This document shows positions 45,980 through 53,001 of a stretch of 53,001 nucleotides of DNA, one piece after another (positions within the stretch are counted from its first letter, which is position 1; each line of letters opens with the position of its first letter). Location: contig JAHBWT010000019.1 of NCBI GenBank assembly GCA_019636815.1, forward strand, positions 1-53,001, read 5' to 3'. The DNA comes from Nitrospira sp. (lineage in GTDB: Bacteria; Nitrospirota; Nitrospiria; Nitrospirales; Nitrospiraceae). Both the position numbers and the translations under genes were made by a program. The notes below the pieces were generated by a model. That model was not told the origin of the DNA. It ran no database searches and saw nothing but the letters and a program-made list of their open reading frames with translations.

Positions 45980-46288
45980 ATGAAAAGACGGTATAGGGGC
46001 GCCCTAATCCTGCTTATCCTAGCAAATTTCAGCTGCGCACCAAATCCGTACGAGCGTGGGAGCCACCCGAGTGGACTCAGCCGGTATGACGTGGAGCGCG
46101 ACTATATGGAGTGCGAGTACAAAGCGCGGTTAGCCAACGAGCAACACTTCTATAGCCAGACTTCGCTCTTCCCCTTCAACCCAGGCCCTCAAAGCCCTGC
46201 CGACCATGCCCGAGCCCTGCATGGCCTCTCGATCATCAACGCCATGCGGGATACTTGTCTTTCGGCAAAAGGATATCGTCTCAATTAG
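45980..46288 (+). CDS. Small lipoprotein, unknown
   Basis: About 102 aa from ATG 45980. Signal peptide with basic start (KRRYRG), hydrophobic core and a Cys at ANFSC that may be lipidated, though the lipobox is weak. The mature part contains YMECEYKARLANEQHF and two more Cys (in MECE and DTCLSAKGY) that could pair. It lies 30 nt after hpnE and overlaps the convergent gene by 4 nt. GTG at 45959 is an alternative start. Confidence 0.55.
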   Translation: MKRRYRGALILLILANFSCAPNPYERGSHPSGLSRYDVERDYMECEYKARLANEQHFYSQTSLFPFNPGPQSPADHARALHGLSIINAMRDTCLSAKGYRLN

Positions 46289-46908
46289 CCGCGTGTAGCC
46301 GCGTGCAGATAACATAGATCTTCAAACCGTTCCGCTCCCAAATACTTGGCGATCACCATCCACTCCCGCCTCCCATCGGTCAGACCGACATAGGTGGTAC
46401 TATCTAGACGGAAGGGGTGGACCGAGAAGGTAGTTGTCAAATCGGGAAACAACGCACCCTTGTCAAACTGGATCGACCTAAGCGGATAAGTCCCACCGGT
46501 CCGTTCGAACTTGTCGTGAATCGCCAGTAGGGGACTCAAGTCTTGCCAACTTGCATTCTCAAGAACCCTGCTATCCACTGGAAGCACATAGAAGCTGTCA
46601 CTCGGATCGCCTTTCATGCAAAAAGTAGCTTTGACCACCAAATCCTTTTGCCCATCGTTGTCCAGATCAATGATCGTCTTGTCGAGGCTCGAACAGCGCC
46701 TCACGGTGGGTCCTTCTCCTTTCAATTCAACCGCCTCCCATTCGACCGTCTGCAATAGGCCCCTCTCGAATACGAACCGGTCTCCTGAGGATCTGGCCAC
46801 TTTTTCGCAGAAGTCCTTATCTGCGAACGCCGCCAGTTCCACAGAGGCCGCGACCGTCATCGCCGGCAACATCGTCAGCAGCATACTTGCCATGCTTGTA
46901 AGTTTCAT
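46285..46908 (-). CDS. Secreted protein with a calcium-loop-like motif
   Basis: A 207-aa protein with a signal peptide (MASMLLTMLPAMTVAASV). It contains IDLDNDGQKDLVVKATF, an Asp-x-Asp-Gly loop as in FG-GAP/VCBS or EF-hand-like repeats. Two strand-rich stretches (TTTFSVHPFRLDSTTYVGLTD, GRREWMVIAKYL) follow. The function is unknown. It is divergent from udg. Confidence 0.6.
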   Translation of the reverse strand: MKLTSMASMLLTMLPAMTVAASVELAAFADKDFCEKVARSSGDRFVFERGLLQTVEWEAVELKGEGPTVRRCSSLDKTIIDLDNDGQKDLVVKATFCMKGDPSDSFYVLPVDSRVLENASWQDLSPLLAIHDKFERTGGTYPLRSIQFDKGALFPDLTTTFSVHPFRLDSTTYVGLTDGRREWMVIAKYLGAERFEDLCYLHAATRG

Positions 46909-46944
46909 CGCCGCTTCTCCCGTCCGTTGACTTCATTATCTTGA

Positions 46945-46974
46945 TTGACATCCCGGCTCACCAGTTTCTAAGAT
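46945..46974 (+). promoter_or_regulatory. Sigma-70-type promoter for udg
   Basis: Perfect -35 TTGACA (46945-46950), 18-bp spacer, TAAGAT (46969-46974; 4 of 6). It lies 32 nt upstream of the udg ATG. Confidence 0.5.
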
Positions 46975-47005
46975 ACCGCTACCACTTTTTTCGCTTTCAT
47001 GACAC

Positions 47006-47662
47006 ATGACGCTCACGCCTCTTCAAGAACTTGCCAACTCGCTCCATGATTGCCACCGCTGCAAGCTGGCCAAGCTGGGTCGCAGCCAGGTCGTCTTTGG
47101 TGTCGGTAACCCTCACGCCAGTATCATGTTTGTCGGGGAAGCGCCAGGTTTTAATGAAGATCAGAAGGGCGAGCCATTCGTCGGTGCGGCGGGCAAACTC
47201 CTGAACGACCTGTTGGCCTCCGCAGGCCTCTCGCGCGACCAGATCTACATTGCGAATGTGATCAAGTGCCGACCGCCAAATAATCGCGACCCCGAGCAGG
47301 ACGAAGTCGAAACGTGTAAACCTTTTCTGATGCAGCAGATTCGGCTGATTCAGCCAAAGCTGGTCTGTACCCTAGGCAACTGGGCCACTCAGACACTATT
47401 GGAACGCAAAGTTGGAATCACCAAGGTGAAGGCGCAGCCCTTCCACATGAAAGACTTTGTCATCTTCCCACTTTTGCATCCGGCCGCAGCGTTGCACCAA
47501 GGCAATCTACTTCCGACGTTGAAGGAAGATTTCAAGAAGCTAAAAGAATTTCTTGATCGAAACACCAAACCGACTGAATCAACCACCGCAGGTCCTACGC
47601 CAGCCGCGCCGATCCTCAATATCGAATCGCCTCAACCGGCGCAGATGGATTTGTTCGGATAA
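47006..47662 (+). CDS. Family 4 uracil-DNA glycosylase
   Basis: A 218-aa [4Fe-4S] glycosylase removing uracil from DNA. The cluster cysteines are Cys16, Cys19 (DCHRCK), Cys88 and Cys104. The active-site loop is GEAPGFNEDQKGEPF (44-58), and the DNA-intercalation motif is HPAAALHQGN (His158). The C-terminal tail after residue 185 is a flexible Pro/Thr linker ending in QMDLFG, which fits the bacterial sliding-clamp binding consensus QxxLF. The 3' end of this gene recurs in diverged form at 48369-48428. Confidence 0.93.
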   Translation: MTLTPLQELANSLHDCHRCKLAKLGRSQVVFGVGNPHASIMFVGEAPGFNEDQKGEPFVGAAGKLLNDLLASAGLSRDQIYIANVIKCRPPNNRDPEQDEVETCKPFLMQQIRLIQPKLVCTLGNWATQTLLERKVGITKVKAQPFHMKDFVIFPLLHPAAALHQGNLLPTLKEDFKKLKEFLDRNTKPTESTTAGPTPAAPILNIESPQPAQMDLFG

Positions 47663-47716
47663 GAATGACTCCTCGCTAATCGCTCTATTAACTCACGACT
47701 AAACGAAACACTGCGT

Positions 47717-47745
47717 TTGCTTCTGATGGTAATTGTGATTACAAT
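47717..47745 (+). promoter_or_regulatory. mazEF promoter with overlapping operator
   Basis: TTGCTT (47717-47722), 17-bp spacer, TACAAT (47740-47745; 5 of 6). The inverted repeat ATTGTGATTACAAT (47732-47745, arms ATTGT/ACAAT) covers the -10, a typical place for autorepression by an antitoxin or the complex. AGGAG sits before the ATG at 47768. Confidence 0.6.
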
Positions 47746-47767
47746 GTAGATCCATCAGGAGACCACT

Positions 47768-48019
47768 ATGAAAGCGCATATCGTCAGAATCGGTAATTCT
47801 AGGGGTATCCGTCTCCCGAAGACATTGCTTCAAGAAGCCCAGCTTGAGAACGAAGTTGAGCTTCAGGCTGAACCAGGCCGGATTCTCATCTCAAAGCCGG
47901 CACACCCGCGAGCCGGGTGGGCCGACGCTGCTCGACGCATGCGGGAACAAGACGAAGATCACTTGCTTGATCCGCCGCCCCCCACTCGATTCGATAAGGA
48001 AGAGTGGAAATGGCGGTAG
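47768..48019 (+). CDS. mazE: MazE-like antitoxin
   Basis: 83 aa. N-terminal AbrB/MazE swapped-hairpin DNA-binding domain (VRIGNSRGIRLPKTLLQEA, then EVELQAEPGRILI), followed by a flexible acidic tail (REQDEDHLLDPPPPTRFDKEEW) that would wrap the toxin. It overlaps the toxin gene by 10 nt. It is expected to neutralise MazF and to repress the promoter upstream, which has a suitable inverted repeat. Confidence 0.9.
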   Translation: MKAHIVRIGNSRGIRLPKTLLQEAQLENEVELQAEPGRILISKPAHPRAGWADAARRMREQDEDHLLDPPPPTRFDKEEWKWR

Positions 48020-48348
48020 GGCCCACAGGTCCTACCCGCGGCGATGTCTATCTGATTGAACTCGACCCCACCCGAGGCAGTGAAATCAGAAAAACACGGC
48101 CCTGCCTCGTTATTTCTCCCGATGAACTCAATCAACACCTGCGGACGGTAATTGTAGCACCCATGACCACAGGAGGTCAGGCCTATCCCTGGCGTATTCG
48201 TTGCCGTTTCCGCGATCGGAGTGGGTTTGTCGCCATTGACCAACTACGCACCATCGATAGCGAGCGCCTCGTCAGACGAGTCGGACGAATCGCTCCGAGT
48301 ACGCTCACAGCCGTCCTCGCAATATTACAGGAAATGTTCTCACCGTAG
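48010..48348 (+). CDS. mazF: MazF-like endoribonuclease toxin
   Basis: 112 aa from ATG 48010. The PemK/MazF fold is clear: TRGDVYLIELDPTRGSEIRKTRPCLVISPDELN, VIVAPMTT, GFVAIDQLRTIDSERLV. The conserved Arg-Pro and the Thr in PMTT, both near the active site in the family, are present. MazF cuts mRNA at short sequences. The module sits between udg and a second copy of the udg 3' end. Confidence 0.92.
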   Translation: MAVGPTGPTRGDVYLIELDPTRGSEIRKTRPCLVISPDELNQHLRTVIVAPMTTGGQAYPWRIRCRFRDRSGFVAIDQLRTIDSERLVRRVGRIAPSTLTAVLAILQEMFSP

Positions 48349-48368
48349 CGAGCTCCCCGAGCTCTTTC

Positions 48369-48428
48369 CAGCCGCACCGCCCCTTCAATATTGAATCACC
48401 TCAACCGGCACAGATGGACCTGTTCTGA
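48369..48428 (+). pseudogene. Second, diverged copy of the udg 3' end
   Basis: Sixty bases closely resemble the last 62 of udg (47601-47662), with about ten changes and one base indel. In its frame it reads PFNIESPQPAQMDLF then stop, against PILNIESPQPAQMDLFG in udg. The substitutions keep most codons, so it is a coding homologue, not a recent copy. It is followed by a run of T (48430-48434). It marks a boundary of the MazEF-bearing insertion. Confidence 0.85.
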
Positions 48429-48543
48429 TTTTTTTGCTTTCCCGATTGGTTAGACCGCCGCTATTCGGCTATTACCCCTTGTAGACCATGACCATGCCGA
48501 GGAAGTAGAATACCATCGCTTCATCTGGTCCTATACCATATTG

Positions 48544-50097
48544 ATGCCTGATTCTATCCTTCCCAGAACTCTTCCATCCAGCGATGACTTATCATCAAGT
48601 ATTGCGGGCCTCCCTGCGCCTCTTCCCGGAGACCCAAAGCGGCAAGCCATCTACTCCATTCAAGGAACCGTTTATCAAGCCTGGTGTTCAATTGATGCGT
48701 GGTTTCAACTAACCAGTCCTGATGAGGTCATTTATTTGGAGGGCGCAGAAGATTTTGAAGTTGTGAAGTCTGACACCGCTATCGCAGTACAAGTGAAGAA
48801 ACATGCGGCCTCAATTTCGCTGGGCACAGCTAACGTCTGACCCAGCTAACAAAGCTACCTTAGACGTGTTCGCGTACCGCCGCGCTGGTATCAGTGCTGC
48901 GCGCCTTAAACGCTGGAACGATGCGGAACAAATTTTTCGAGATGCGATTATTTCCATCCCACCAGGTCAATTTGAGCTCACGAAGTTCGGCTTGCAAATC
49001 GACGCAGCCCTTGTAGCATCCTTAAAGAAAAACCAATCAAGGGCCTCAGAAATACTGGCCGAGGCTGTTTTGTCACTACCTCCCGAGACAGCTGTCGAGG
49101 GTGACTTGTGCTGGGACGCCGTACACCGCATTGCCGTTGAAGTCTGCAAGACTATCGAAACCTCTTTTGGGAAACATGAGGAATTCGACCCAAGAATTAA
49201 AGTTGGTGATGCGAGTTCGCCGGTTCTGAGATCACTTATAAAATCGAACCTGGCCAAGCTGTACGTTATGAGCTGATGCGTGTTCAAGTACTCCACCTTG
49301 CGACAACGTTTGGCGTTGATCTCCCATCCATTCCTAAAGCACTCGAACAATTGGAAAAATCCAGATACGTCTACGTTCGATGGCTAGCAGCTGAGGCACG
49401 CCTTGCATTGGCTTATGCGAAGGGTGCCGGCGATGGATTTATTCGATCATTGATTGTGTTTGAAAGAGCATCTACCGACTTGTCTAGCAAGCGTGGAACC
49501 TTAACACCTCTTGAACCAGATGAAGGACCGGCATCCGATTTAACAATTCACCCTGAGCAATGGTTTGGTCTTCTTGTCGCTGGCATTATCTGTGGGAGCA
49601 GCGATCTACTTCTCAATTTGAACAAGTGGTTAGAGGAAAGCATTCAAGCAGTAGGAGTAGATGCTCCTTTAACAAACGCTGTAAGGATGCTGATTGATGG
49701 AGCTTCAGGTGAGGCGGACGCTCTTGAATCAAACCTTCACAATACAGGTATCCCCGCAACGGTCCGTTGTGGAGCAGCGACAAGATTGCTATGTACTGAA
49801 GAATCCGCCAGCAAGAGGTTGCAGATACAGGCATTCCTCACATCTGCTCTTGTAAGCGACGGAAGCTTCGCACGCCAAGAACTCGTCAATCTTCATGCTG
49901 CCAGGAAGTTTGCGGCTGCATGGCGCTCACTCGCGCATAACAGATTCCAATTTTCGTGTCCTCGAACGACCGTGCCTAAGCTTCTTCATGCAGTGGATGA
50001 GGTCATGGCTGGGACTAGCACACTGAAAGGTCTACTTCAGGCAGCTGCGGATGCTGTGGGTGAGCCGCTGGGAAACTTCATGGAGCGAGTGCTTTAG
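48544..50097 (+). pseudogene. Broken defence-type nuclease gene
   Basis: Three reading frames in a row form one decayed gene. The first (48544-48840) encodes a nuclease-like N-terminus: IYSIQGTVYQAWCSI, YLEGAEDFEVV and AVQVKK fit the E...QxK pattern of DUF4297/Cap4-like restriction-fold domains. The frame breaks at about 48810-48840, and continues in another frame (TLDVFAYRRAGISAARLKRWNDAEQIF, to 49275), a helical TPR-like part. A second shift near 49210-49245 leads to the third part (YELMRVQVLHLATTFGVDLP, to 50097). The core region between nuclease and repeats seems short, so a deletion is likely. The exact family is not certain. Codon use looks less biased and more AT-rich than in neighbouring genes, as in acquired DNA. 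Confidence 0.65.
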
Positions 50098-50235
50098 CAG
50101 AGAACATAGCTCGAAGCCATTTTCCAACTTATGGCAGGCCCGCACTTAGGACACTTCTTCTCGATTATCGTTTTCGTGCCTTTTGGGAAGTGTGCCCTTG
50201 TCACATCCACATCTGTGCCACTGGCAGATTGTGCG

Positions 50236-50691
50236 TTACGCTTTTGTTTGGATCTTCGAAGGGAAGCCTGATTCCGCAGTGTCGCCGACTTTGTCTTCAG
50301 CAGATTTCTCTTCTTCCGGAACATCAAACCACTGCACCAGCATCTCTTCCCACCAGGCTTCAGTCACATCCTCTCCTGGATCGGTCCCTAAAAAGGCCAC
50401 CTCCTCTTTTGTAACAGAGGCACCGACGAGCTGCGGCTGGAATTTTGCGCGATTGATGACTTCTTTCGTGGCATAGCCACCGATGATCCACGAGTCGGGA
50501 TCGGCTCGGCGGGACTTGTAGGCTTTCAGCCCGAGCTTGAGATACATGAAAATCTGCTGTTGAATCGGATCGGACACGCCGGATTGTGGCAAGCTGAGGG
50601 TTTTCTCGATCTGTTTGCGCCAATGCCGATCGTCGTAGCGCGACGTGATCAGCTGCAGCATTTTCTTTCCGAGTTCTGCATCAAGCGGCAT
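50236..50691 (-). CDS. Hypothetical protein
   Basis: 151 aa from ATG 50691, chosen because AGGAAG lies about 8 nt before it; the open frame extends 22 codons further. The protein is soluble and mixed: LDAELGKKMLQLITSRYDDRHWRKQ, DPIQQQIFMYLKLGLKAYKSRR, SWIIGGYATKEVINRAKF, and an acidic C-terminus (PEEEKSAEDKVGD). No family is recognised. It stands opposite the broken defence gene and is separated from the dienelactone hydrolase by 108 nt. Confidence 0.6.
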   Translation of the reverse strand: MPLDAELGKKMLQLITSRYDDRHWRKQIEKTLSLPQSGVSDPIQQQIFMYLKLGLKAYKSRRADPDSWIIGGYATKEVINRAKFQPQLVGASVTKEEVAFLGTDPGEDVTEAWWEEMLVQWFDVPEEEKSAEDKVGDTAESGFPSKIQTKA

Positions 50692-50799
50692 GATGGATTC
50701 TTCCTGTGTTACACGCAATTCACGAGACTGATCAACATGACCTTCGAACAAATCCACTGGGAGACGAACAACTGAGAACGACGCTGGTGGCCATTTTCA

Positions 50800-51504
50800 T
50801 CAGCCGAGGTGCTGCTTAAAAAAAGCCTTCGTCCTGGCCCAGGCATCCTTCGCGGCTTCAGGTCGATACACTGAGGGATCGGTGTCTCGAAAGAACGCAT
50901 GCGGTGCTCCCGGATAGGTCTTGATCTCTCCGGGTTTGTTGTATTTCTTCAGCGCCGCCGCCAATCGCTGCACGTCAGCCTTGGTGATCCAGCCGTCGTC
51001 CTCCCCATAGAAATACAGCACCGGACAGGCCAGTTTCTGGATCGGCAAGTCGGGATTGGGTATCTGGCCGTAGAACGGCACTGCCGCTTTGATCTCCTGA
51101 TTGATACAGGGCAGCATGAGCGCGTAGGAGCCACCCATGCAAAAGCCGGTGATGCCGATCTTAGTCGCGTCGACTTCAGGAACCGATTTCAGATAGGCCA
51201 CCGTCGCGTTCAGATCGGCGATTCCGTCCTCCTGCTTCAACGTGTTCATAAGTCTGCCGGCTTCCCCGGCGTCTGCCGTCAGCGCATGTCCCAGACGGGA
51301 ATACAAGTCCGGGGCGATGGCGACGTAGCCTTCCGCCGCATATCGCCTTGCAATATCCTTCATATGGTCCGTGAGGCCCCACCACTCCTGGACGATGATA
51401 ATGGTCGGCCGTTTCCCCTTGGTTTGCGGAGCCGCCACGAAGGCCGTCATTCCCACCTTTCCGCTCTGATACTGTACAGTCGTCTCTCGAATGGATTCAG
51501 CCAT
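50800..51504 (-). CDS. Dienelactone hydrolase family protein
   Basis: 234-aa alpha/beta hydrolase. IIIVQEWWGLTDHMKDIARRYA carries the conserved Glu40, the nucleophile elbow is GFCMGGS (Cys122), with Asp in YFYGEDDGWI and His in APHAFF, completing a Cys-Asp-His triad as in dienelactone hydrolases. No signal peptide. Members act on lactones and esters; the natural substrate is not known. Confidence 0.93.
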   Translation of the reverse strand: MAESIRETTVQYQSGKVGMTAFVAAPQTKGKRPTIIIVQEWWGLTDHMKDIARRYAAEGYVAIAPDLYSRLGHALTADAGEAGRLMNTLKQEDGIADLNATVAYLKSVPEVDATKIGITGFCMGGSYALMLPCINQEIKAAVPFYGQIPNPDLPIQKLACPVLYFYGEDDGWITKADVQRLAAALKKYNKPGEIKTYPGAPHAFFRDTDPSVYRPEAAKDAWARTKAFFKQHLG

Positions 51505-51621
51505 GTCTCACCTCCGCGCCGTCACGAGTGTTACGTAATGAGTCCTGAGTGCGGGATAGAGGGGGGAGGGAAATTTCAACTCGGCACTCAGGGGACTCGA
51601 ACCTCGGCACTTCCTCAGTGC

Positions 51622-53001
51622 TCAGTTGCCCGCCACCATCATTTCTGAAATTTTCAGCGTCGGACTGGTGATGCGCCCTCGGAACACAAGATCGTTCCCC
51701 ACTACTTCGATATCCTTGAACATCTGTTTCAGATTCCCCGCGATGGTAATTTCTTCAACCGGATAGGCCAACTCTCCATTTTCGATCCAGAACCCGCAGG
51801 CTCCGCGTGAATAATCACCGGTCACCATGTTGATTCCAAACCCGATCAACTCAGTGACATAGAGCCCATTCTTTACCGACCCGATGATCCCTTGTGCGCT
51901 TTTCGTTCCAGGAACCAGATAAAAGTTCGTCGGACCGACCGAAGGACTTTCTCCCACACTTCGTGACGCGTTCCCGGTCGACGGCAGTCCGAGCTTCTTC
52001 CCAGAGTAGGTATCGAGCAAATAGCTCGTGAGCACACCACGCTCCACAATCGTATTCTTGCGGGTGGCCAACCCTTCACCATCGAAGGGGCGAGACCCAA
52101 GCCCACCGACCATCCGGCCGTCGTCATACACCGTGATCAGATCGGAAGCAATCGTCTGACCCAGTTTGTCGAGAAGAAAGGAAGCCCGTTTGTAGAGACC
52201 ATAGCCCGACACGGCGCTGCAGAGGTTTGCGAGCAGACTTCCGGCTGTCTCCTGGTCGAATACCACCGGAACTCGCTTGGTCGAGACCTTGCGCGCGCCC
52301 AAACGACGAACAGCCCGTCTTGCAGCCTCTTGTCCGATCGATTCCGCGGAAGCCAATCGCGCAAACTTGCGTTGTACCTCGTACCAGGCGTCCCGCTGCA
52401 TGGCACCCGTTCCGGAATCGGTCGCAATTGGAGAAACGGACAGTGAAAAGTTTGAGCTCTTGTAAGACCCAACGAATCCATGGCTATTGGCCAGCACCAC
52501 TCGTCCAGAGGACGAATCGAATTCCGCGCCCTCCGAGTTTGTCACGCGCTTGTCGGCCGCGAACGCCGCCGCCTCTCCCCGTTTCGCCCAGTCGATCTGT
52601 GTCTCCGTATCGAGCACAGTCGCATCATATAGATCCAGGCTCGGCTGGTCCGTGGCCATCTGAGCGGCATCAGGCAATCCTGAAACCTCATCCTCGACCA
52701 CCGCCCCGGCCAAGGTACAAGTGTCTGCTACGAGTCGTTTGAGGGATTCTTGTGAAAAGTCGGATGTAGAGGTCGTCGCGGACCGCTTACCGATGAAGAC
52801 ACGGAGGCCGAGCCTCTTCTCCCGCGCCTTGGTCAATCGATCAACGGCACCGACTCGCACCTGGACGGAAAGCGTCCCTCCGTCGGCCACCACGATATCC
52901 GCCTCCGTCGCACCGCATGTTTTGGCGCGAGCCAAGACATCGGCCGCGAGTTGGGTGTACCCGTTGGCTGTTTCTTCTGGAAGCAAAGTTTGTTTAGACA
53001 T
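51622..53001 (-). CDS. pmbA: PmbA/TldE-type protein
   Basis: 459 aa, complete: the ATG is the last three bases of the window. It resembles the TldE/PmbA subunit of the TldD/TldE peptidase: QVRVGAVDRLTKAREKRLGLRVFIGKR, VVFDQETAGSLLANLCSAVSGY, RPFDGEGLATRKNTIVERGVLTSYLLDTYSGKKLG, TGDYSRGACGFWIENGE. TldE lacks the HExxxH metal motif of TldD, and none is seen here. A tldD partner is expected to the right, outside the window. The pair processes small peptides such as modified antibiotics and CcdA. Confidence 0.93.
   Translation of the reverse strand: MSKQTLLPEETANGYTQLAADVLARAKTCGATEADIVVADGGTLSVQVRVGAVDRLTKAREKRLGLRVFIGKRSATTSTSDFSQESLKRLVADTCTLAGAVVEDEVSGLPDAAQMATDQPSLDLYDATVLDTETQIDWAKRGEAAAFAADKRVTNSEGAEFDSSSGRVVLANSHGFVGSYKSSNFSLSVSPIATDSGTGAMQRDAWYEVQRKFARLASAESIGQEAARRAVRRLGARKVSTKRVPVVFDQETAGSLLANLCSAVSGYGLYKRASFLLDKLGQTIASDLITVYDDGRMVGGLGSRPFDGEGLATRKNTIVERGVLTSYLLDTYSGKKLGLPSTGNASRSVGESPSVGPTNFYLVPGTKSAQGIIGSVKNGLYVTELIGFGINMVTGDYSRGACGFWIENGELAYPVEEITIAGNLKQMFKDIEVVGNDLVFRGRITSPTLKISEMMVAGN

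Noticed and set aside
50094-50327. Minus-strand ORF ending in a zinc-ribbon-like CPKCG segment
   Set aside because: It overlaps the better-supported gene at 50236-50691. A GTG start near 50215 would give about 39 residues, but no ribosome site or second Cys pair is convincing.
51585-51615. tRNA T-loop-like ggttcgagtc on the minus strand
   Set aside because: The flanking bases do not pair into a T-stem and no acceptor or anticodon arms are found.
1-53001. CRISPR arrays, insertion sequences and tRNA genes
   Set aside because: Read-through found no regularly spaced direct repeats, transposase or integrase genes with terminal repeats, or clover-leaf sequences. Absence is by eye only.

Overview
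This window looks like chromosome of a Nitrospira-type bacterium (phylum Nitrospirota). That assignment is inferred from gene content and overall sequence character: hpnD-hpnE hopanoid genes, NHL-repeat proteins, a soluble BtuF-like protein, many small periplasmic or lipoprotein genes, moderately GC-rich coding DNA. It is not based on any database match. Most of the window is ordinary housekeeping sequence. About 47.6-50.1 kb is accessory and decaying.

Layout. 1-170: a strong sigma-70 promoter with an antiterminator-like leader, firing leftward out of the window, probably for an rRNA operon. 0.3-8.4 kb: a Tat-exported molybdoenzyme, a broken lspA-like gene, a ribbon-helix-helix protein, envelope lipoproteins, a zinc metallopeptidase with a FUN14-like membrane protein, a secreted OB-fold protein, a secreted Lon-type protease domain, and an RNase HI-ABC ATPase fusion. 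8.5-18.5 kb (minus strand): rluB-aspS-aroC, then a large NHL/FnIII protein followed by guaB and guaA. 18.9-27.9 kb: a 57-aa acidic protein, cytochrome c, a 27-aa membrane microprotein, a methyltransferase, a ProA-like protein lacking the catalytic Cys, a lipoprotein, an NTT/MFS-like transporter, threonine aldolase and a nucleotidyltransferase.

28.0-38.5 kb: gnd and zwf (oxidative pentose phosphate pathway) with a 45-aa ORF between them; thioredoxin and an SGNH hydrolase; then a plus-strand run of a HEAT-like protein, an HD-GYP protein sharing its N-terminal module, a FolB-methyltransferase fusion with a ten-C tract at the junction, a PHP phosphoesterase and a membrane Ser/Thr kinase. 38.5-46.9 kb: a GLG1-like Cys-rich protein, an unknown 337-aa protein, YjbQ, a deleted remnant of B12-dependent ribonucleotide reductase, an SH3-like membrane protein, and a tight HAD / BtuF-like / hpnD / hpnE operon.

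47.0-50.1 kb: a family 4 uracil-DNA glycosylase ending in a clamp-binding motif, then a MazEF module, then a second diverged copy of the glycosylase 3' end, then a broken defence-type nuclease gene. This reads as an insertion at the 3' end of udg. 50.2-53 kb: an unknown protein, a dienelactone hydrolase and PmbA/TldE, complete to the last base.

The most unusual items are the RNase HI-ABC fusion, the FolB-methyltransferase fusion with its poly-C junction, the udg-tail duplication bracketing MazEF, the Cys-less ProA paralogue, the HEAT/HD-GYP pair with a shared N-terminal module, and two unannotated-size small proteins (27 and 45 aa).
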